46,062 bases of DNA from the NCBI GenBank assembly GCA_016744375.1, contig JADGEM010000038.1, forward strand, positions 1-46,062, read 5' to 3'. This stretch comes from Gammaproteobacteria bacterium (lineage in GTDB: Bacteria > Pseudomonadota > Gammaproteobacteria > GRL18). How positions within the stretch are numbered: position 1 is the first letter of the stretch; each line of letters opens with the position of its first letter. Shown in pieces: positions 16,860 through 26,714 of the stretch. The translations under genes were made by a program, and so were the position numbers. Below the pieces are notes generated by a model. The model searched no databases. It was given only the letters and a program-made list of their open reading frames with translations, and was not told the origin of the DNA.

Positions 16860-17981
16860 ATGACTCCAGCAAAAATAACAATCAATAATAATGAAATAAA
16901 CCTGCATGTCAGCAGCAGTGGCTCCTGGTTTCATGACTCCACTGGCGCTATCTATAAACAGTTAAAACAATTTGTAATTCCTCCTGAAACTCAAAGTGTC
17001 ACCTGGGATTTCAGTCAAATTGATGATTTAGATACATCAGGCATTATGATCATTATTGAATTTATGAGACGTTTTGATGCCTCAAGAGTGACCTTCACCT
17101 ATACAGGGATGAAACCTGAACATCAACGTATGTTCTTATTTTATCGAAAAAACTTTATCGATAGCCAGTCTCACACGCTCAAAAAAGACTCTTTTTTTTA
17201 TTCTATTGGTCAAAACTTTGTCCAGATGCTTCAAGGCTTTCTGGCATTTAATACTTTTATTGGTATCAATGCCTACCAGTTATGGTTAGCAATTCGCTCC
17301 CCCTCACTATTTCGTTTTAAAGCCACAGTCAAACATCTGGATACTTCCGGCCTCCAGGCCTTACCCATTGTTGGGCTGACCTCTTTTCTGGTAGGATTGG
17401 TTATTGCCTATCAGTCTGCAGAACAACTCAAACAATTTGGCGCTTCAATTTTCATTGTCGAAATGGTCAGTATTTCTGTCTTTAGAGAACTTGCACCTAT
17501 GATCTCTGCCATTGTTGTTGCCGGCCGAAGTGCTAGTGCCTATACGGCTGAAATCGGTATTATGAAAATTACCGAAGAAATCGATGCCATGAAAACCATG
17601 GGCTTCGAACCCCACCGTTTTTTAGTTTTACCCAGAATTATTGCTCTTATGATTGCCATGCCCTTAATTATTTTCTTTGCTGACATGCTGGGAATATTCG
17701 GGGGCATGCTTATCGCAAAGGGGCAACTTGGTCTGACATTTTCTGAATTTATTTCACGACTTCACGCAGAAGTCCCGATAAAACATATTCTCATCGGCCT
17801 GATTAAAGCACCTTTTTTTGGTCTGGTTATTGCCTCAATTGGCTGCTTTAGAGGATTTCAGGTAACTGGTAGCACAGATAGTATTGGACGCTATACAACA
17901 ATTAGCGTCGTAAATGCCAGTTTTTGGGTGATTGCAATCAATGCTTTAATCTCTGTCATCTTAACTGAGATGGGGATCTGA
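16860..17981 (+). CDS. MlaE-type ABC transporter permease with N-terminal STAS domain
   Basis: The 373-residue protein is the membrane permease of an MCE/Mla-type lipid ABC transporter. An N-terminal STAS-like domain (about 1-100, with VTWDFSQIDDLDTSGIMIII) is fused to the MlaE permease. In E. coli the STAS partner is a separate protein (MlaB), but fused forms are common. The permease shows the family signatures PIVGLTSFLVGLVIAYQSAEQ, FRELAPMISAIVVAGRSASA and EEIDAMKTMGFEP. The ATPase gene starts two bases after the stop codon. No clear ribosome-binding site precedes the ATG, but the STAS domain is complete from this start. Confidence 0.92.
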   Translation: MTPAKITINNNEINLHVSSSGSWFHDSTGAIYKQLKQFVIPPETQSVTWDFSQIDDLDTSGIMIIIEFMRRFDASRVTFTYTGMKPEHQRMFLFYRKNFIDSQSHTLKKDSFFYSIGQNFVQMLQGFLAFNTFIGINAYQLWLAIRSPSLFRFKATVKHLDTSGLQALPIVGLTSFLVGLVIAYQSAEQLKQFGASIFIVEMVSISVFRELAPMISAIVVAGRSASAYTAEIGIMKITEEIDAMKTMGFEPHRFLVLPRIIALMIAMPLIIFFADMLGIFGGMLIAKGQLGLTFSEFISRLHAEVPIKHILIGLIKAPFFGLVIASIGCFRGFQVTGSTDSIGRYTTISVVNASFWVIAINALISVILTEMGI

Positions 17982-17983
17982 AT

Positions 17984-18754
17984 ATGCAAACAAATACCAA
18001 CAAAACTCTCTCTCGCAAAAGCATTATCAAGCTTGAAGATATTATTACCCAGTTTGGTGAAAATCGGGTTCATGATGGCATCAGCTTTAGTATCAATAAA
18101 GGTGAAATCTTCGGTTTACTGGGCGGCAGTGGTTCTGGTAAATCAACCTTACTGCGACAAATGATTCTTTTGCAAGAACCAACTTCCGGTCTTATCAGCG
18201 TATTAGGGCATAATATCAATTCCCTTTCTCCCTCCCAAGTTGAAGCTCTGCAACTTCAATGGGGGGTACTGTTTCAATTCGGTGCGCTGTTTTCATCACT
18301 GAGTGTCCTGGAAAATATCTCTGTCACTCTTAAAGAATATACTCAGTTGCCACTGGAAGTAATCAATGACATTGCTCATGCAAAAATTAAAATGGTGGGG
18401 CTGCCTCCTCATGCTGCCTGGCTCTACCCGGCAGAACTCAGCGGCGGAATGAAAAAAAGAGTCGGCCTGGCTCGGGCACTGGCAATGGATCCAAAGCTAC
18501 TTTTTCTTGATGAGCCTACCAGTGGTCTGGACCCAGCTAGTGCCCGCGCTTTCGACCGCCTGATAATTGAGCTAAAATACATGCTTAACTTAACCGTTGT
18601 CATGGTGACGCATGATTTAGAAAGCATTGAATACGCACTGGATCGATTTATCATTTTACACGATAAAAAAATACTCATTGAAGGAACAATGGATGATGTG
18701 CATCAATTACAACATCCGGCACTGGATACTTTCTTTAAAACAAACAAGCATTAA
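17984..18754 (+). CDS. MlaF-type ABC transporter ATP-binding protein
   Basis: The 256-residue cytoplasmic ATPase pairs with the MlaE-type permease. Walker A is GGSGSGKST, the Q-loop lies in WGVLFQFGALFSSLSV (the Mla-family 'FQ.GALF' form), the signature is ELSGGMKKRVGLARALA, and Walker B is LLFLDEPTSGLDP followed by the MVTHD switch. All motifs are intact. It lies between the permease (2-base gap) and the MCE gene (17-base gap) and energises lipid movement between inner and outer membrane. Confidence 0.95.
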   Translation: MQTNTNKTLSRKSIIKLEDIITQFGENRVHDGISFSINKGEIFGLLGGSGSGKSTLLRQMILLQEPTSGLISVLGHNINSLSPSQVEALQLQWGVLFQFGALFSSLSVLENISVTLKEYTQLPLEVINDIAHAKIKMVGLPPHAAWLYPAELSGGMKKRVGLARALAMDPKLLFLDEPTSGLDPASARAFDRLIIELKYMLNLTVVMVTHDLESIEYALDRFIILHDKKILIEGTMDDVHQLQHPALDTFFKTNKH

Positions 18755-18771
18755 ACAATAAAGTAGAAGTC

Positions 18772-19734
18772 ATGGATACAAAAATTAATTACACTTTCAT
18801 TGGCCTTTCCATCTTTATACTCAGTTTATTGATGGCTCTTTTTTTATTATGGATGGGTAAATATGGTTTCGAAAAAACGGTTTATGACCACTATTTAATT
18901 CAAACAACACAAGGCGTTTCAGGGCTTAATGTTGAGTCACCCGTTAAGTATCGGGGTGTTGAAATCGGTGTTGTTGATAAAATACAAATTGATCACAATA
19001 ATTCTGAATTTATTAATGTCTCTATATCTGTTGGGGTTGGTACACCCATTAAAGAAGACAGTTTTGCTGTTTTAACTGCTCAGGGAATTACCGGCCTGAG
19101 TTATATTGAAATTAAAGGTGGTACAAAAGATTCCAAACTATTGAGCAATGGTGCAACAATTACTGCAGGTCAATCTCTCTTTGATAAACTTGAAACTTCA
19201 GCAACGGATATTTCTGAACAACTCGTACGGACTATGTCTCGAATTGATAAATTAATCAGCGATAAAAATATTAATTCCATTGAAAAATTATTAGTCAATC
19301 TTGAAAACAGTAGCAGACAACTTACTGAACAAATGCAATTATTCTTAAATAAAAAAAACAGTCAGTCACTTGAAAAGAGCTTAGAAAATACGGCAGTTAT
19401 TACTCAATTAATTGCCGATAACAAATATAATATACAGCAGTTATTAGCCCGGGGGATCACTCTGGAAAAGCAGGCAAGCACGACATTAAAAGATATTTCT
19501 GCTACCAGCCAATCACTGAATACAACACTTTTTAAAATTCAGAATAAATTTGATCAGGGTGAATATGACTTACGTCAAATGACGGAGCCACATCTTGAAG
19601 CATTTAATGCATTATTAAAGGAATTTGAGATTTTAAGCATTCAGGCAAGTGAAATTCTGGAACAGTTAAAAGAAAGTCCCAGCGATTTACTTTTTAAACA
19701 AAAACAATATCAATTGGGTCCGGGTGAACTGTGA
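18772..19734 (+). CDS. MCE-domain (MlaD family) substrate-binding protein
   Basis: The 320-residue protein is anchored by one N-terminal membrane helix (about 8-28) and has a single MCE domain (about 40-120, with GVSGLNVESPVKYRGVEIG and AQGITGLSYIEIKGG). A long helical C-terminal region follows (about 140-300, with many Gln, Asn, Leu and Lys). MCE proteins form hexameric rings that carry lipid through the periplasm. The helical tail is longer than that of E. coli MlaD (183 residues) and could extend the channel, as in PqiB and YebT. The stop overlaps the GTG start of the next gene (GTGA). Confidence 0.92.
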   Translation: MDTKINYTFIGLSIFILSLLMALFLLWMGKYGFEKTVYDHYLIQTTQGVSGLNVESPVKYRGVEIGVVDKIQIDHNNSEFINVSISVGVGTPIKEDSFAVLTAQGITGLSYIEIKGGTKDSKLLSNGATITAGQSLFDKLETSATDISEQLVRTMSRIDKLISDKNINSIEKLLVNLENSSRQLTEQMQLFLNKKNSQSLEKSLENTAVITQLIADNKYNIQQLLARGITLEKQASTTLKDISATSQSLNTTLFKIQNKFDQGEYDLRQMTEPHLEAFNALLKEFEILSIQASEILEQLKESPSDLLFKQKQYQLGPGEL

Positions 19735-20348
19735 TTAAAAAAACCTTAAAAAGAAAAATACTGCATTCCTATTTATTCATTCTTGCTTTATTATTCACGG
19801 CAGGATGCACACCATCTATTAATAAAGTGGCTCCCCTGAAATATTACACCCTTCACTTCCAAAATAATGATCACAAAGTAGATAAGGCAATTTATGATTT
19901 TGTCAAAGTTGATTTGCCGCATATATCAACAAAACATATGACCGAATCCATTATTTATTCTAAACAACCTTTCCAGAAAAATAGTTATTCACAGAGCAGA
20001 TGGAAAGAGCCCCTGCCCGTTATGCTACAGGAATGGATGGTACAAAGTATTAATAACACCAAACTTTTTAAAGGTGTTATCCGGGTTGCCTCAAGAGCGA
20101 ATGTCCCACTGATGCTGGAAACAGATATTGTGAAATTTGAACACATTATCTTTAAAAATGAAGTTGATATCTCTTTGAGAGTCATTCTAATTGAGTATAA
20201 GCAGCGAAAAATCATAAAGCACAAACTCTTCAATTATCACCTCAAAGTAAAAGAGGCAAGCGCTGAAAGTGCTATTTTGTCATTTAATGAGGCTTTAAAA
20301 CAATTTGACCAGGATCTATTTCTGTGGCTGAGTACAATTGAACAATAA
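19731..20348 (+). CDS. ABC-type transport auxiliary lipoprotein
   Basis: The 205-residue protein starts at a GTG that overlaps the MCE gene stop (GTGA). It has a basic N-terminus, a hydrophobic segment and a lipobox LFTAGC with Cys at about residue 26, so it is a lipoprotein. The remainder (YYTLHF, then WKEPLPVMLQEWMVQSINNT and ILIEYKQRKII) matches the family of auxiliary lipoproteins found with MCE transporters (PqiC-like). These probably act at the outer membrane end of the system. It closes a four-gene operon: permease, ATPase, MCE protein, lipoprotein. Confidence 0.82.
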   Translation: MIKKTLKRKILHSYLFILALLFTAGCTPSINKVAPLKYYTLHFQNNDHKVDKAIYDFVKVDLPHISTKHMTESIIYSKQPFQKNSYSQSRWKEPLPVMLQEWMVQSINNTKLFKGVIRVASRANVPLMLETDIVKFEHIIFKNEVDISLRVILIEYKQRKIIKHKLFNYHLKVKEASAESAILSFNEALKQFDQDLFLWLSTIEQ

Positions 20349-20408
20349 TTGCACCCTTGGTCAAAATAGTTTATAAATAGGATTTATTTCAAACAATAGT
20401 GAGCTCTC

Positions 20409-20969
20409 ATGGCGATTAAACAAGATCAGATAGTGGCAATTCAGTACAGTGCATCCGTTGACAATGAAATCATCGATAATAATATGGAGGAAGCTGAACC
20501 TCTTTATTTTATGTTTGGCCATGGTCAAATGATGCCTGGTCTGGAAACTCGTATTGCTGATATGAATATTGGTGATTCCGCCGAGCTGGAGATCCCCTGC
20601 GCAGAGGCTTATGGTGAGCATCAAGCTGAAGCCATCCAAACTGTCCCGAAAGAACATCTGGCGCATCTTGATTTACATGAAGGCCTCGTATTGCAAGGCC
20701 AGGGTGAGAATGGTGAGCCTGTTATGGTAATTGTAAAAGAAATTAACGATGATACGGTTATCATGGATCACAACCATCCAATGGCTGGCCAGGACATCAA
20801 CTTTTCACTCACCATTAAAGATATTCGCGATCCCAGCGAGGACGAGCTGAGCAAGGGCATCGCTGCTGAAAACCAACACCAACACCAACATCACCATGAA
20901 GAAGGTGGTGGTTGTTGTGGTGATGGAGAAGGTAACTCTGGTGAATCAGGCGGCTGTGGCTGCCACTAA
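20409..20969 (+). CDS. slyD: FKBP-type peptidyl-prolyl isomerase SlyD
   Basis: The 186-residue cytoplasmic protein catalyses cis-trans isomerisation of prolyl bonds and acts as a chaperone. The FKBP domain is recognisable at the start (DQIVAIQYSASVDNEIID) and in MFGHGQMMPGLETRIADMNI. The insert-in-flap chaperone domain covers about 70-130. The C-terminal 35 residues are rich in His, Cys and Gly (QHQHQHHHEEGGGCCGDG, ending SGGCGCH), the nickel/zinc-binding tail that gives SlyD its role in hydrogenase maturation and metal storage. It is separated from the MCE operon by a 60-base gap and converges with rraB. Confidence 0.93.
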   Translation: MAIKQDQIVAIQYSASVDNEIIDNNMEEAEPLYFMFGHGQMMPGLETRIADMNIGDSAELEIPCAEAYGEHQAEAIQTVPKEHLAHLDLHEGLVLQGQGENGEPVMVIVKEINDDTVIMDHNHPMAGQDINFSLTIKDIRDPSEDELSKGIAAENQHQHQHHHEEGGGCCGDGEGNSGESGGCGCH

Positions 20970-20976
20970 GCCTTGT

Positions 20977-21330
20977 TTATATTAATTCAGAGTCCAGATC
21001 AAGCGGAGAAACATCCATCCCATCATAAGCATTGATGTTTTTCTGCCGGGCAAGCTGATAAAAGCACTGGTTTGTTTTATCCAGTGTGTCAATACTATGC
21101 TGTTCAATTTTCTCTAATTGCAGCCAGTACATCTCGTCCGGGAACGATTGATTAATATCAACCACCTCAAAGCCCTGTTGCTCTAATTCGGCAGCAATTA
21201 TTTTTAGAGGCTCAGAGGTTTCATGTTTAAAAAAATATCCCCAGGCCAATTCCTGCTCCATATCCCAGCCGGCCTTACGCATTTTGCTAAACAATTCTTC
21301 AATATCATTCTTTGTTATTTTTTTCTTCAT
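20977..21330 (-). CDS. rraB: RraB-like RNase E inhibitor family protein
   Basis: The product has 117 residues. The pattern of an N-terminal helix, ELAWGYFFKHE, an AAELEQQGFEVVDI helix-strand and a final QLARQKNINAYDGMDVSPLD matches the RraB family, which binds RNase E and changes the composition of the degradosome. The C-terminal acidic tail is present. The gene is single, ends seven bases from the slyD stop codon (convergent), and has no neighbour in its pathway. Proteins of this fold with unknown roles exist, so the biochemical activity is inferred. Confidence 0.8.
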   Translation of the reverse strand: MKKKITKNDIEELFSKMRKAGWDMEQELAWGYFFKHETSEPLKIIAAELEQQGFEVVDINQSFPDEMYWLQLEKIEQHSIDTLDKTNQCFYQLARQKNINAYDGMDVSPLDLDSELI

Positions 21331-21548
21331 CTATCAATATTTCTTCCAAGCTTCAATATGAGTGGATGTTCGAGTAGTAAACAGAGTATCTTCACTAAAT
21401 ATTCAGGTTATGATTTTTTTGACTCTGAGGCTTAGATAAACTCTAAGTTTATTAAGCGTCTGCCTGATTGGCATCGATACTACTTGAAATAGTAAAATTA
21501 AAGCGACGGGTATTGGTGCTGCGGTACTGTCCCTGTCAAAATCTGAAT

Positions 21549-21598
21549 CAGACAAATCCGTTGTCTGATAAGCTGTCAGTGCTTTTGCTTATAAAAGC
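21549..21598. other. Two small hairpins downstream of merR
   Basis: CAGACAA-ATCCG-TTGTCTG (21549-21567) and GCTTTT-GCTTAT-AAAAGC (21581-21598) are perfect short inverted repeats in the gap between rraB and merR. Neither has a T-run on the minus strand, so they are possible but unproven 3' ends of the infC-merR transcript. No tRNA was found here, although some relatives carry tRNA-Pro at this place. Confidence 0.3.
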
Positions 21599-21616
21599 AA
21601 TGAGCGACTAAAGATA

Positions 21617-21973
21617 TTACATTTTCAGGATATCAAGAACTTCTTCCAGTTCGGTTCTGAGTTGAGAAATGATTTGATGACTGCGAGTCACATCCTCTTT
21701 GGATTCCTCACCTTCAAGTTTCTGACGAGCACCACCAATTGTATAACCATGCTCGTACAGCAAGCTGCGAATCTGACGGATCATGATCACATCCTGACGT
21801 TGGTAATACCGTCTGTTACCGCGACGTTTGACAGGCTTCAGCTTGGGAAATTCTTGTTCCCAATAGCGAAGTACGTGAGGTTTTACATCACATAGCTCAC
21901 TGACCTCTCCAATTGTAAAATAGCGCTTTCCCGGTATAACGGGAAGTTCATTATTATTCGACGCTTCCAGCAT
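21617..21973 (-). CDS. MerR-family transcriptional regulator (IHF-operon type)
   Basis: The 118-residue protein begins its winged-helix domain at about residue 17: [20 protein letters not shown] and [20 protein letters not shown] are the typical MerR recognition helix and wing, followed by a dimerising coiled coil ([16 protein letters not shown]). There are no effector-binding cysteines, as in the MerR-like gene that follows ihfA in many gammaproteobacteria. Its target is not known. Its start lies 20 bases inside ihfA, so translation is coupled. It is the last gene of the infC operon. Confidence 0.9.
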   Translation of the reverse strand: MLEASNNNELPVIPGKRYFTIGEVSELCDVKPHVLRYWEQEFPKLKPVKRRGNRRYYQRQDVIMIRQIRSLLYEHGYTIGGARQKLEGEESKEDVTRSHQIISQLRTELEEVLDILKM

Positions 21974-22253
21974 ATGCTTCTACCCGAGCCTTTAGTTTTT
22001 GTCCAGGTTTAAAAGTAACTACTCTGCGGGCTGAGATTGGAATCTCTTCCCCGGTTTTTGGATTACGACCAGGGCGCTCACTTTTATCCCTGATATCAAA
22101 ATTGCCAAAACCAGATAGCTTAATCTGTCCGCCTGTTTCAAGAGCAATTCTCAGCTCTTCATAAAAAGCTTCAACAAACTCCTTTGCTTCACGTTTGTTA
22201 AGGCCCAATTCATCAAATAGTCTTTCTGCCATATCGGCTTTTGTCAACGCCAT
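21954..22253 (-). CDS. ihfA: Integration host factor subunit alpha
   Basis: The 99-residue DNA-bending protein forms a heterodimer with IhfB. The sequence [55 protein letters not shown] and [13 protein letters not shown] is typical. The proline that intercalates into DNA is the one in GRNPKTGE. The gene lies between pheT and merR as in other gammaproteobacteria. Its ribosome-binding region consists of three tandem copies of a 7-base unit (see the repeat at 22253-22273). Confidence 0.97.
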   Translation of the reverse strand: MALTKADMAERLFDELGLNKREAKEFVEAFYEELRIALETGGQIKLSGFGNFDIRDKSERPGRNPKTGEEIPISARRVVTFKPGQKLKARVEAYAGSVE

Positions 22254-22273
22254 CTCTTATCTCTTATCTCTTA
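22253..22273. repeat. 7-bp tandem repeat forming the ihfA ribosome-binding region
   Basis: TCTCTTA is repeated exactly three times, directly next to the ihfA start codon. On the mRNA this is UAAGAGA three times, running straight into the start codon. Each unit contains a weak Shine-Dalgarno-like AAGAGA. A change in copy number by slippage would alter the number of Shine-Dalgarno copies without touching the reading frame. Confidence 0.85.
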
Positions 22274-22348
22274 TTTTGTTTCTTCTATACATGACGATAT
22301 GCCATGCGCCTGTCCGAAATAGCGACCTACAATCGGACAACCTCCTGG

Positions 22349-24805
22349 CTAATCTCTTAGTTTAGCACCATATTGCTCTGCTAAGTCGCCCAGTACTTTC
22401 TGAATCAGAGTATCGATCTCATCATCTTTTAATGTCCGGGATGGCTCTTGTACAATCAGGCTAACAGCCAGACTCTTTTTACCCTCATCAACACCATCAC
22501 CAATGTATACATCAAACAGTTCCACGTTTATCTTACTGCCACCATCATTAGAAATGTCGGCTTGAGCAAGTGTATCTTCTGATGTCTGACGAATACTGTT
22601 AATTATAGCAGATGATTCTGTTTCGTCATCTACAATAATAGCAATATCTCGACGAATTGCAGGGAATTTCGATAATATTTCAAAATTTGGTACTTTAGCG
22701 GCTGCAATTGCATCAAATTCCAGCTCAAAAAGTATACTTGTACTTCTTACATCCATGGCTTTTGCCACACTGGGGTGCATAGTCCCCATCCAGCCAACCG
22801 GATGATTATCTTTATAAATCCTGGCTGACTGCCCTGGGTGCAGAGCAGGATTTTGCTCCGCAGCAAAATGATAACTCGATAAATCACCCCCCAGACTTAA
22901 AAGTGCTTCAACATCAGCTTTTAAATCAAAAAAGTCAACTGCTTGAGTTTTTTCACCCCATTGCTCAGGAAAAGCACTGCCATTAATAATACCGGCAATC
23001 ATTACTTCCTGCAATAAATCACTCTTACCCTGAACCTTGTCCCGGCTATCATCATCTGATCCCCCAGGTACAAACCGTGAACCTACTTCAAACAGACGAA
23101 TACGGCTTTGCTGGCGGTTCTGGTTATAAACTAATGCGACAATCAAGCCGGTCCATAGACTGGTTCGCATAACGGACAAGTCTTCAGATATTGGATTGCT
23201 CAACTTAATACCAGGATTATCCGGGGTAATTAAATTTTGTGCTTTTGGTTCAACAAAACTATAGCAAATCGCTTCCTGATATCCCAGACTCACCATGAGT
23301 TCTTTGACTTTTAACTCATCAATGGTATCTTCAGGACAAGCAGACATTTCAATGGCGCCGTGGGGCAAGGTAAACGGCAGGTTATCATAACCATAGATTC
23401 GACCTATTTCCTCTACTAAATCAACATCATATTCAATGTCAAAACGAAACGCCGGTGCTGTTACCTGCCACCCTTCCTCACAGTCTACCACATTCATTTC
23501 TAAACGTTTCAGGACATCCTTCACAGTTTCATCATCTATCTCAACGCCAAGCACTTTAGTGATTTTGTTTTTTCTTAGAAAAACAGGCTTTGCCTCAGAA
23601 ATATAGTCATCACAACGTTGTTCAACTATCGGCCCAACTTTACCGCCCGCAATTTCAAGAATCAGTTTGGTTGCCCGCTCAATTGCCTTTACCTGTAACT
23701 CAGGAGAAACCCCTCGCTCAAAGCGATGAGATGAATCGGTATGCAGACCATGAGATCGAGCCTTACCAATAATTTTTTCTGGGTTAAAAAAAGCACTTTC
23801 AAGTAGTATGTTTTGTGTATCATCACTTACAGCCGAGCTTTCACCCCCCATTATACCCGCCAGCGCCAGAGCCTGATTATCATCAGCAATCACTAAATTA
23901 TCATCATTCAAAGTAATTTCATGACCATCCAGCAACGTTAACTTTTCATCTTGCACTGCCATACGCACATTAATTCCCCCCTGAATTTTGTCCAGGTCAA
24001 AGGCATGCATGGGTTGTCCCAGCTCAATCATGACAAAATTGGTAATGTCAACCAGAGGACTGATAGAACGACTGCCGCAACGGCGTAGTTTCTCCTGCAT
24101 CCACATGGGTGTGGTTGCTTTAATATTCACGTTTTTAATCACCCGCCCTGCATAACGAGGGCAGGCTTCTTCTGCTTCAATATCAATACTTATGGTGTCA
24201 TCAATGGTAACAGGTTGTTCTTTAATTTCTACTGGAGTCACAGTACTGCGTGTCATAACACCGGTTTCACGCGCCACACCAGCAATTGAAAAACAATCAC
24301 CGCGATTAGGTGTCACTCCCAGCTCTATACTCACATCATCTAATTTCAGATAATCATTAAGAGTGGTGCCTATAGGGGCATCTGTCGGCAGCTCCATAAT
24401 ACCTTCTGCACTATCGGCCAGACCAATTTCTTTTTCTGAACAAAGCATGCCCATAGAAACCACACCACGAAGTTTAGATTTCTTTATTTTAAAATTACCT
24501 GGTAAGACAGCTTTAACCATAGCACAAGCAACGATCAGATCTTTACGGGCATTGCTAGCACCACAGACAATCTGTAAAGGTTCTTCTGAAAGAGAGCCAA
24601 CATCCACCTGACAAACTTGCAGTTTATCTGCATCAGGATGCTTTTCAGTCGTTAATATTTTACCCACGACAACACCGCTATGGGCAGGAGCAACGGGTTC
24701 AATCGCATCAACTTCCAGACCAGCCATTGTAAGCTGATGTCCCAACACACTGGTGCTTAAATCCGGGTTAACCCATTCTCTTAACCATTGTTCACTAAAT
24801 TTCAT
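22349..24805 (-). CDS. pheT: Phenylalanine-tRNA ligase beta subunit
   Basis: The 818-residue subunit pairs with PheS in an alpha2-beta2 enzyme that charges tRNA-Phe. It has the N-terminal tRNA-binding domain (VVVGKILTTEKHPDADKLQV), B1/B5 domains (LGVTPNRGDCFSIAGVARE), the B3/B4 editing region (FVMIELGQPMHAFDLD) and the C-terminal ferredoxin-fold anticodon-binding domain (ILSKFPAIRRDIAIIVDD). Length is near the usual 790-800. An AGGAATAAGAT ribosome-binding site precedes ATG 24805. It lies 62 bases after pheS and 95 before ihfA. Confidence 0.97.
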   Translation of the reverse strand: MKFSEQWLREWVNPDLSTSVLGHQLTMAGLEVDAIEPVAPAHSGVVVGKILTTEKHPDADKLQVCQVDVGSLSEEPLQIVCGASNARKDLIVACAMVKAVLPGNFKIKKSKLRGVVSMGMLCSEKEIGLADSAEGIMELPTDAPIGTTLNDYLKLDDVSIELGVTPNRGDCFSIAGVARETGVMTRSTVTPVEIKEQPVTIDDTISIDIEAEEACPRYAGRVIKNVNIKATTPMWMQEKLRRCGSRSISPLVDITNFVMIELGQPMHAFDLDKIQGGINVRMAVQDEKLTLLDGHEITLNDDNLVIADDNQALALAGIMGGESSAVSDDTQNILLESAFFNPEKIIGKARSHGLHTDSSHRFERGVSPELQVKAIERATKLILEIAGGKVGPIVEQRCDDYISEAKPVFLRKNKITKVLGVEIDDETVKDVLKRLEMNVVDCEEGWQVTAPAFRFDIEYDVDLVEEIGRIYGYDNLPFTLPHGAIEMSACPEDTIDELKVKELMVSLGYQEAICYSFVEPKAQNLITPDNPGIKLSNPISEDLSVMRTSLWTGLIVALVYNQNRQQSRIRLFEVGSRFVPGGSDDDSRDKVQGKSDLLQEVMIAGIINGSAFPEQWGEKTQAVDFFDLKADVEALLSLGGDLSSYHFAAEQNPALHPGQSARIYKDNHPVGWMGTMHPSVAKAMDVRSTSILFELEFDAIAAAKVPNFEILSKFPAIRRDIAIIVDDETESSAIINSIRQTSEDTLAQADISNDGGSKINVELFDVYIGDGVDEGKKSLAVSLIVQEPSRTLKDDEIDTLIQKVLGDLAEQYGAKLRD

Positions 24806-24867
24806 ATCTTATTCCTGGGCTTCTTATACTTTGTTTTTTAGATAATTCGGTTTGGTGTACACTTGCA

Positions 24868-25905
<1,038 letters not shown>

Positions 25906-25941
25906 TTACAAAAGATTCTTTAAAAAGACTGTTTGCATAAG

Positions 25942-25979
25942 AAAAGGGGGAAGACTTTCGCCTTCCCCCCTTCTTTTTT
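25942..25979. terminator. Terminator/attenuator hairpin between rplT and pheS
   Basis: GGGGGAAG (25946-25953) pairs with CTTCCCCC (25962-25969) over an eight-base loop. On the minus strand the stem is followed by TTTTCTT, so it can end transcription after rplT. On the plus strand it is followed by TTCTTTTTT. Its place matches the attenuator of E. coli pheST, which uses a Phe-rich leader peptide; no convincing leader was found here. Confidence 0.7.
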
Positions 25980-26017
25980 ACGCATTAAGAGTTTTACAAC
26001 TCTGCAGCAATAGCAGG

Positions 26018-26377
26018 TTATGCAGAAAGTGCTGCTTTTGCCTGTTCAGCAATAACGCTGAATGCACCTTTATCAGCAATAGCCATATCGGAAAGGACTT
26101 TGCGGTCAATTTCGATATTTGCTTTTTTCATACCATCGATCATACGGCTATAGCTCAAACCATTCTCACGTGCGCCTGCATTAATACGTGCAATCCATAA
26201 CTGACGGAATTGACGCTTGCGTTGACGACGGTCACGATACTGGTATTGACCCGCTTTAGTAACCGCTTGAACTGCTGCGCGGAATACATTTTTACGGCGA
26301 CCGGAATAACCTTTCGCCTGCTTAATTATTTTCTTGTGTTTAGCATGCGCCTGAACACCACGTTTTACTCTTGCCAT
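26018..26377 (-). CDS. rplT: 50S ribosomal protein L20
   Basis: The 119-residue, very basic protein binds 23S rRNA early in 50S assembly. The N-terminus ([20 protein letters not shown], then [13 protein letters not shown]) and the C-terminal half ([20 protein letters not shown]) are canonical. L20 also represses its own operon in E. coli and Bacillus. The gene follows rpmI by 20 bases. Confidence 0.98.
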   Translation of the reverse strand: MARVKRGVQAHAKHKKIIKQAKGYSGRRKNVFRAAVQAVTKAGQYQYRDRRQRKRQFRQLWIARINAGARENGLSYSRMIDGMKKANIEIDRKVLSDMAIADKGAFSVIAEQAKAALSA

Positions 26378-26397
26378 TTTATGTGCTCCTTAACTGA

Positions 26398-26595
26398 TTA
26401 AACTAAACGTAACATACGTTTGATTGCTGGTGCATCAGATGCATCAATCGAATCAGGACCACGCAAATGACGCTTACGCTTGGTTGTCATCTTGGTCAGG
26501 ATGTGGCTGCGGTTGGCATTACCGCGCTTAATACGGCCGGAACCGGTTACTTTAAAACGCTTGGAAGCACCACGTTTGGATTTCATTTTTGGCAT
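26398..26595 (-). CDS. rpmI: 50S ribosomal protein L35
   Basis: The 65-residue basic protein has the family start [19 protein letters not shown], the [15 protein letters not shown] centre and the RMLRLV end. An AGAGGTG ribosome-binding site is well placed. It lies between infC and rplT in the standard operon order. The 119-base gap after infC is the usual place for the translational operator to which L20 binds in other bacteria, but no such fold could be confirmed by eye. Confidence 0.98.
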   Translation of the reverse strand: MPKMKSKRGASKRFKVTGSGRIKRGNANRSHILTKMTTKRKRHLRGPDSIDASDAPAIKRMLRLV

Positions 26596-26714
26596 AATAC
26601 ACCTCTATAATATCTACGCATTTGTATCTTTTATTAAAATTAAACAAAAGACGAGTTAAAAAAACAACACTTGACTCAAACAGATAGCCTGAGGAGACCT
26701 CTGGAGAGTGGTTG

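Noticed and set aside
21331-21616. tRNA-Pro gene downstream of merR, as in some relatives
   Set aside because: No cloverleaf, TTCGA-like T-loop or acceptor pairing could be found.
25920-25985. Phe leader peptide (21 codons) for pheST attenuation
   Set aside because: Only three scattered Phe codons, no run of Phe, no clear ribosome-binding site, and it overlaps the terminator stem itself. The hairpin is reported without it.
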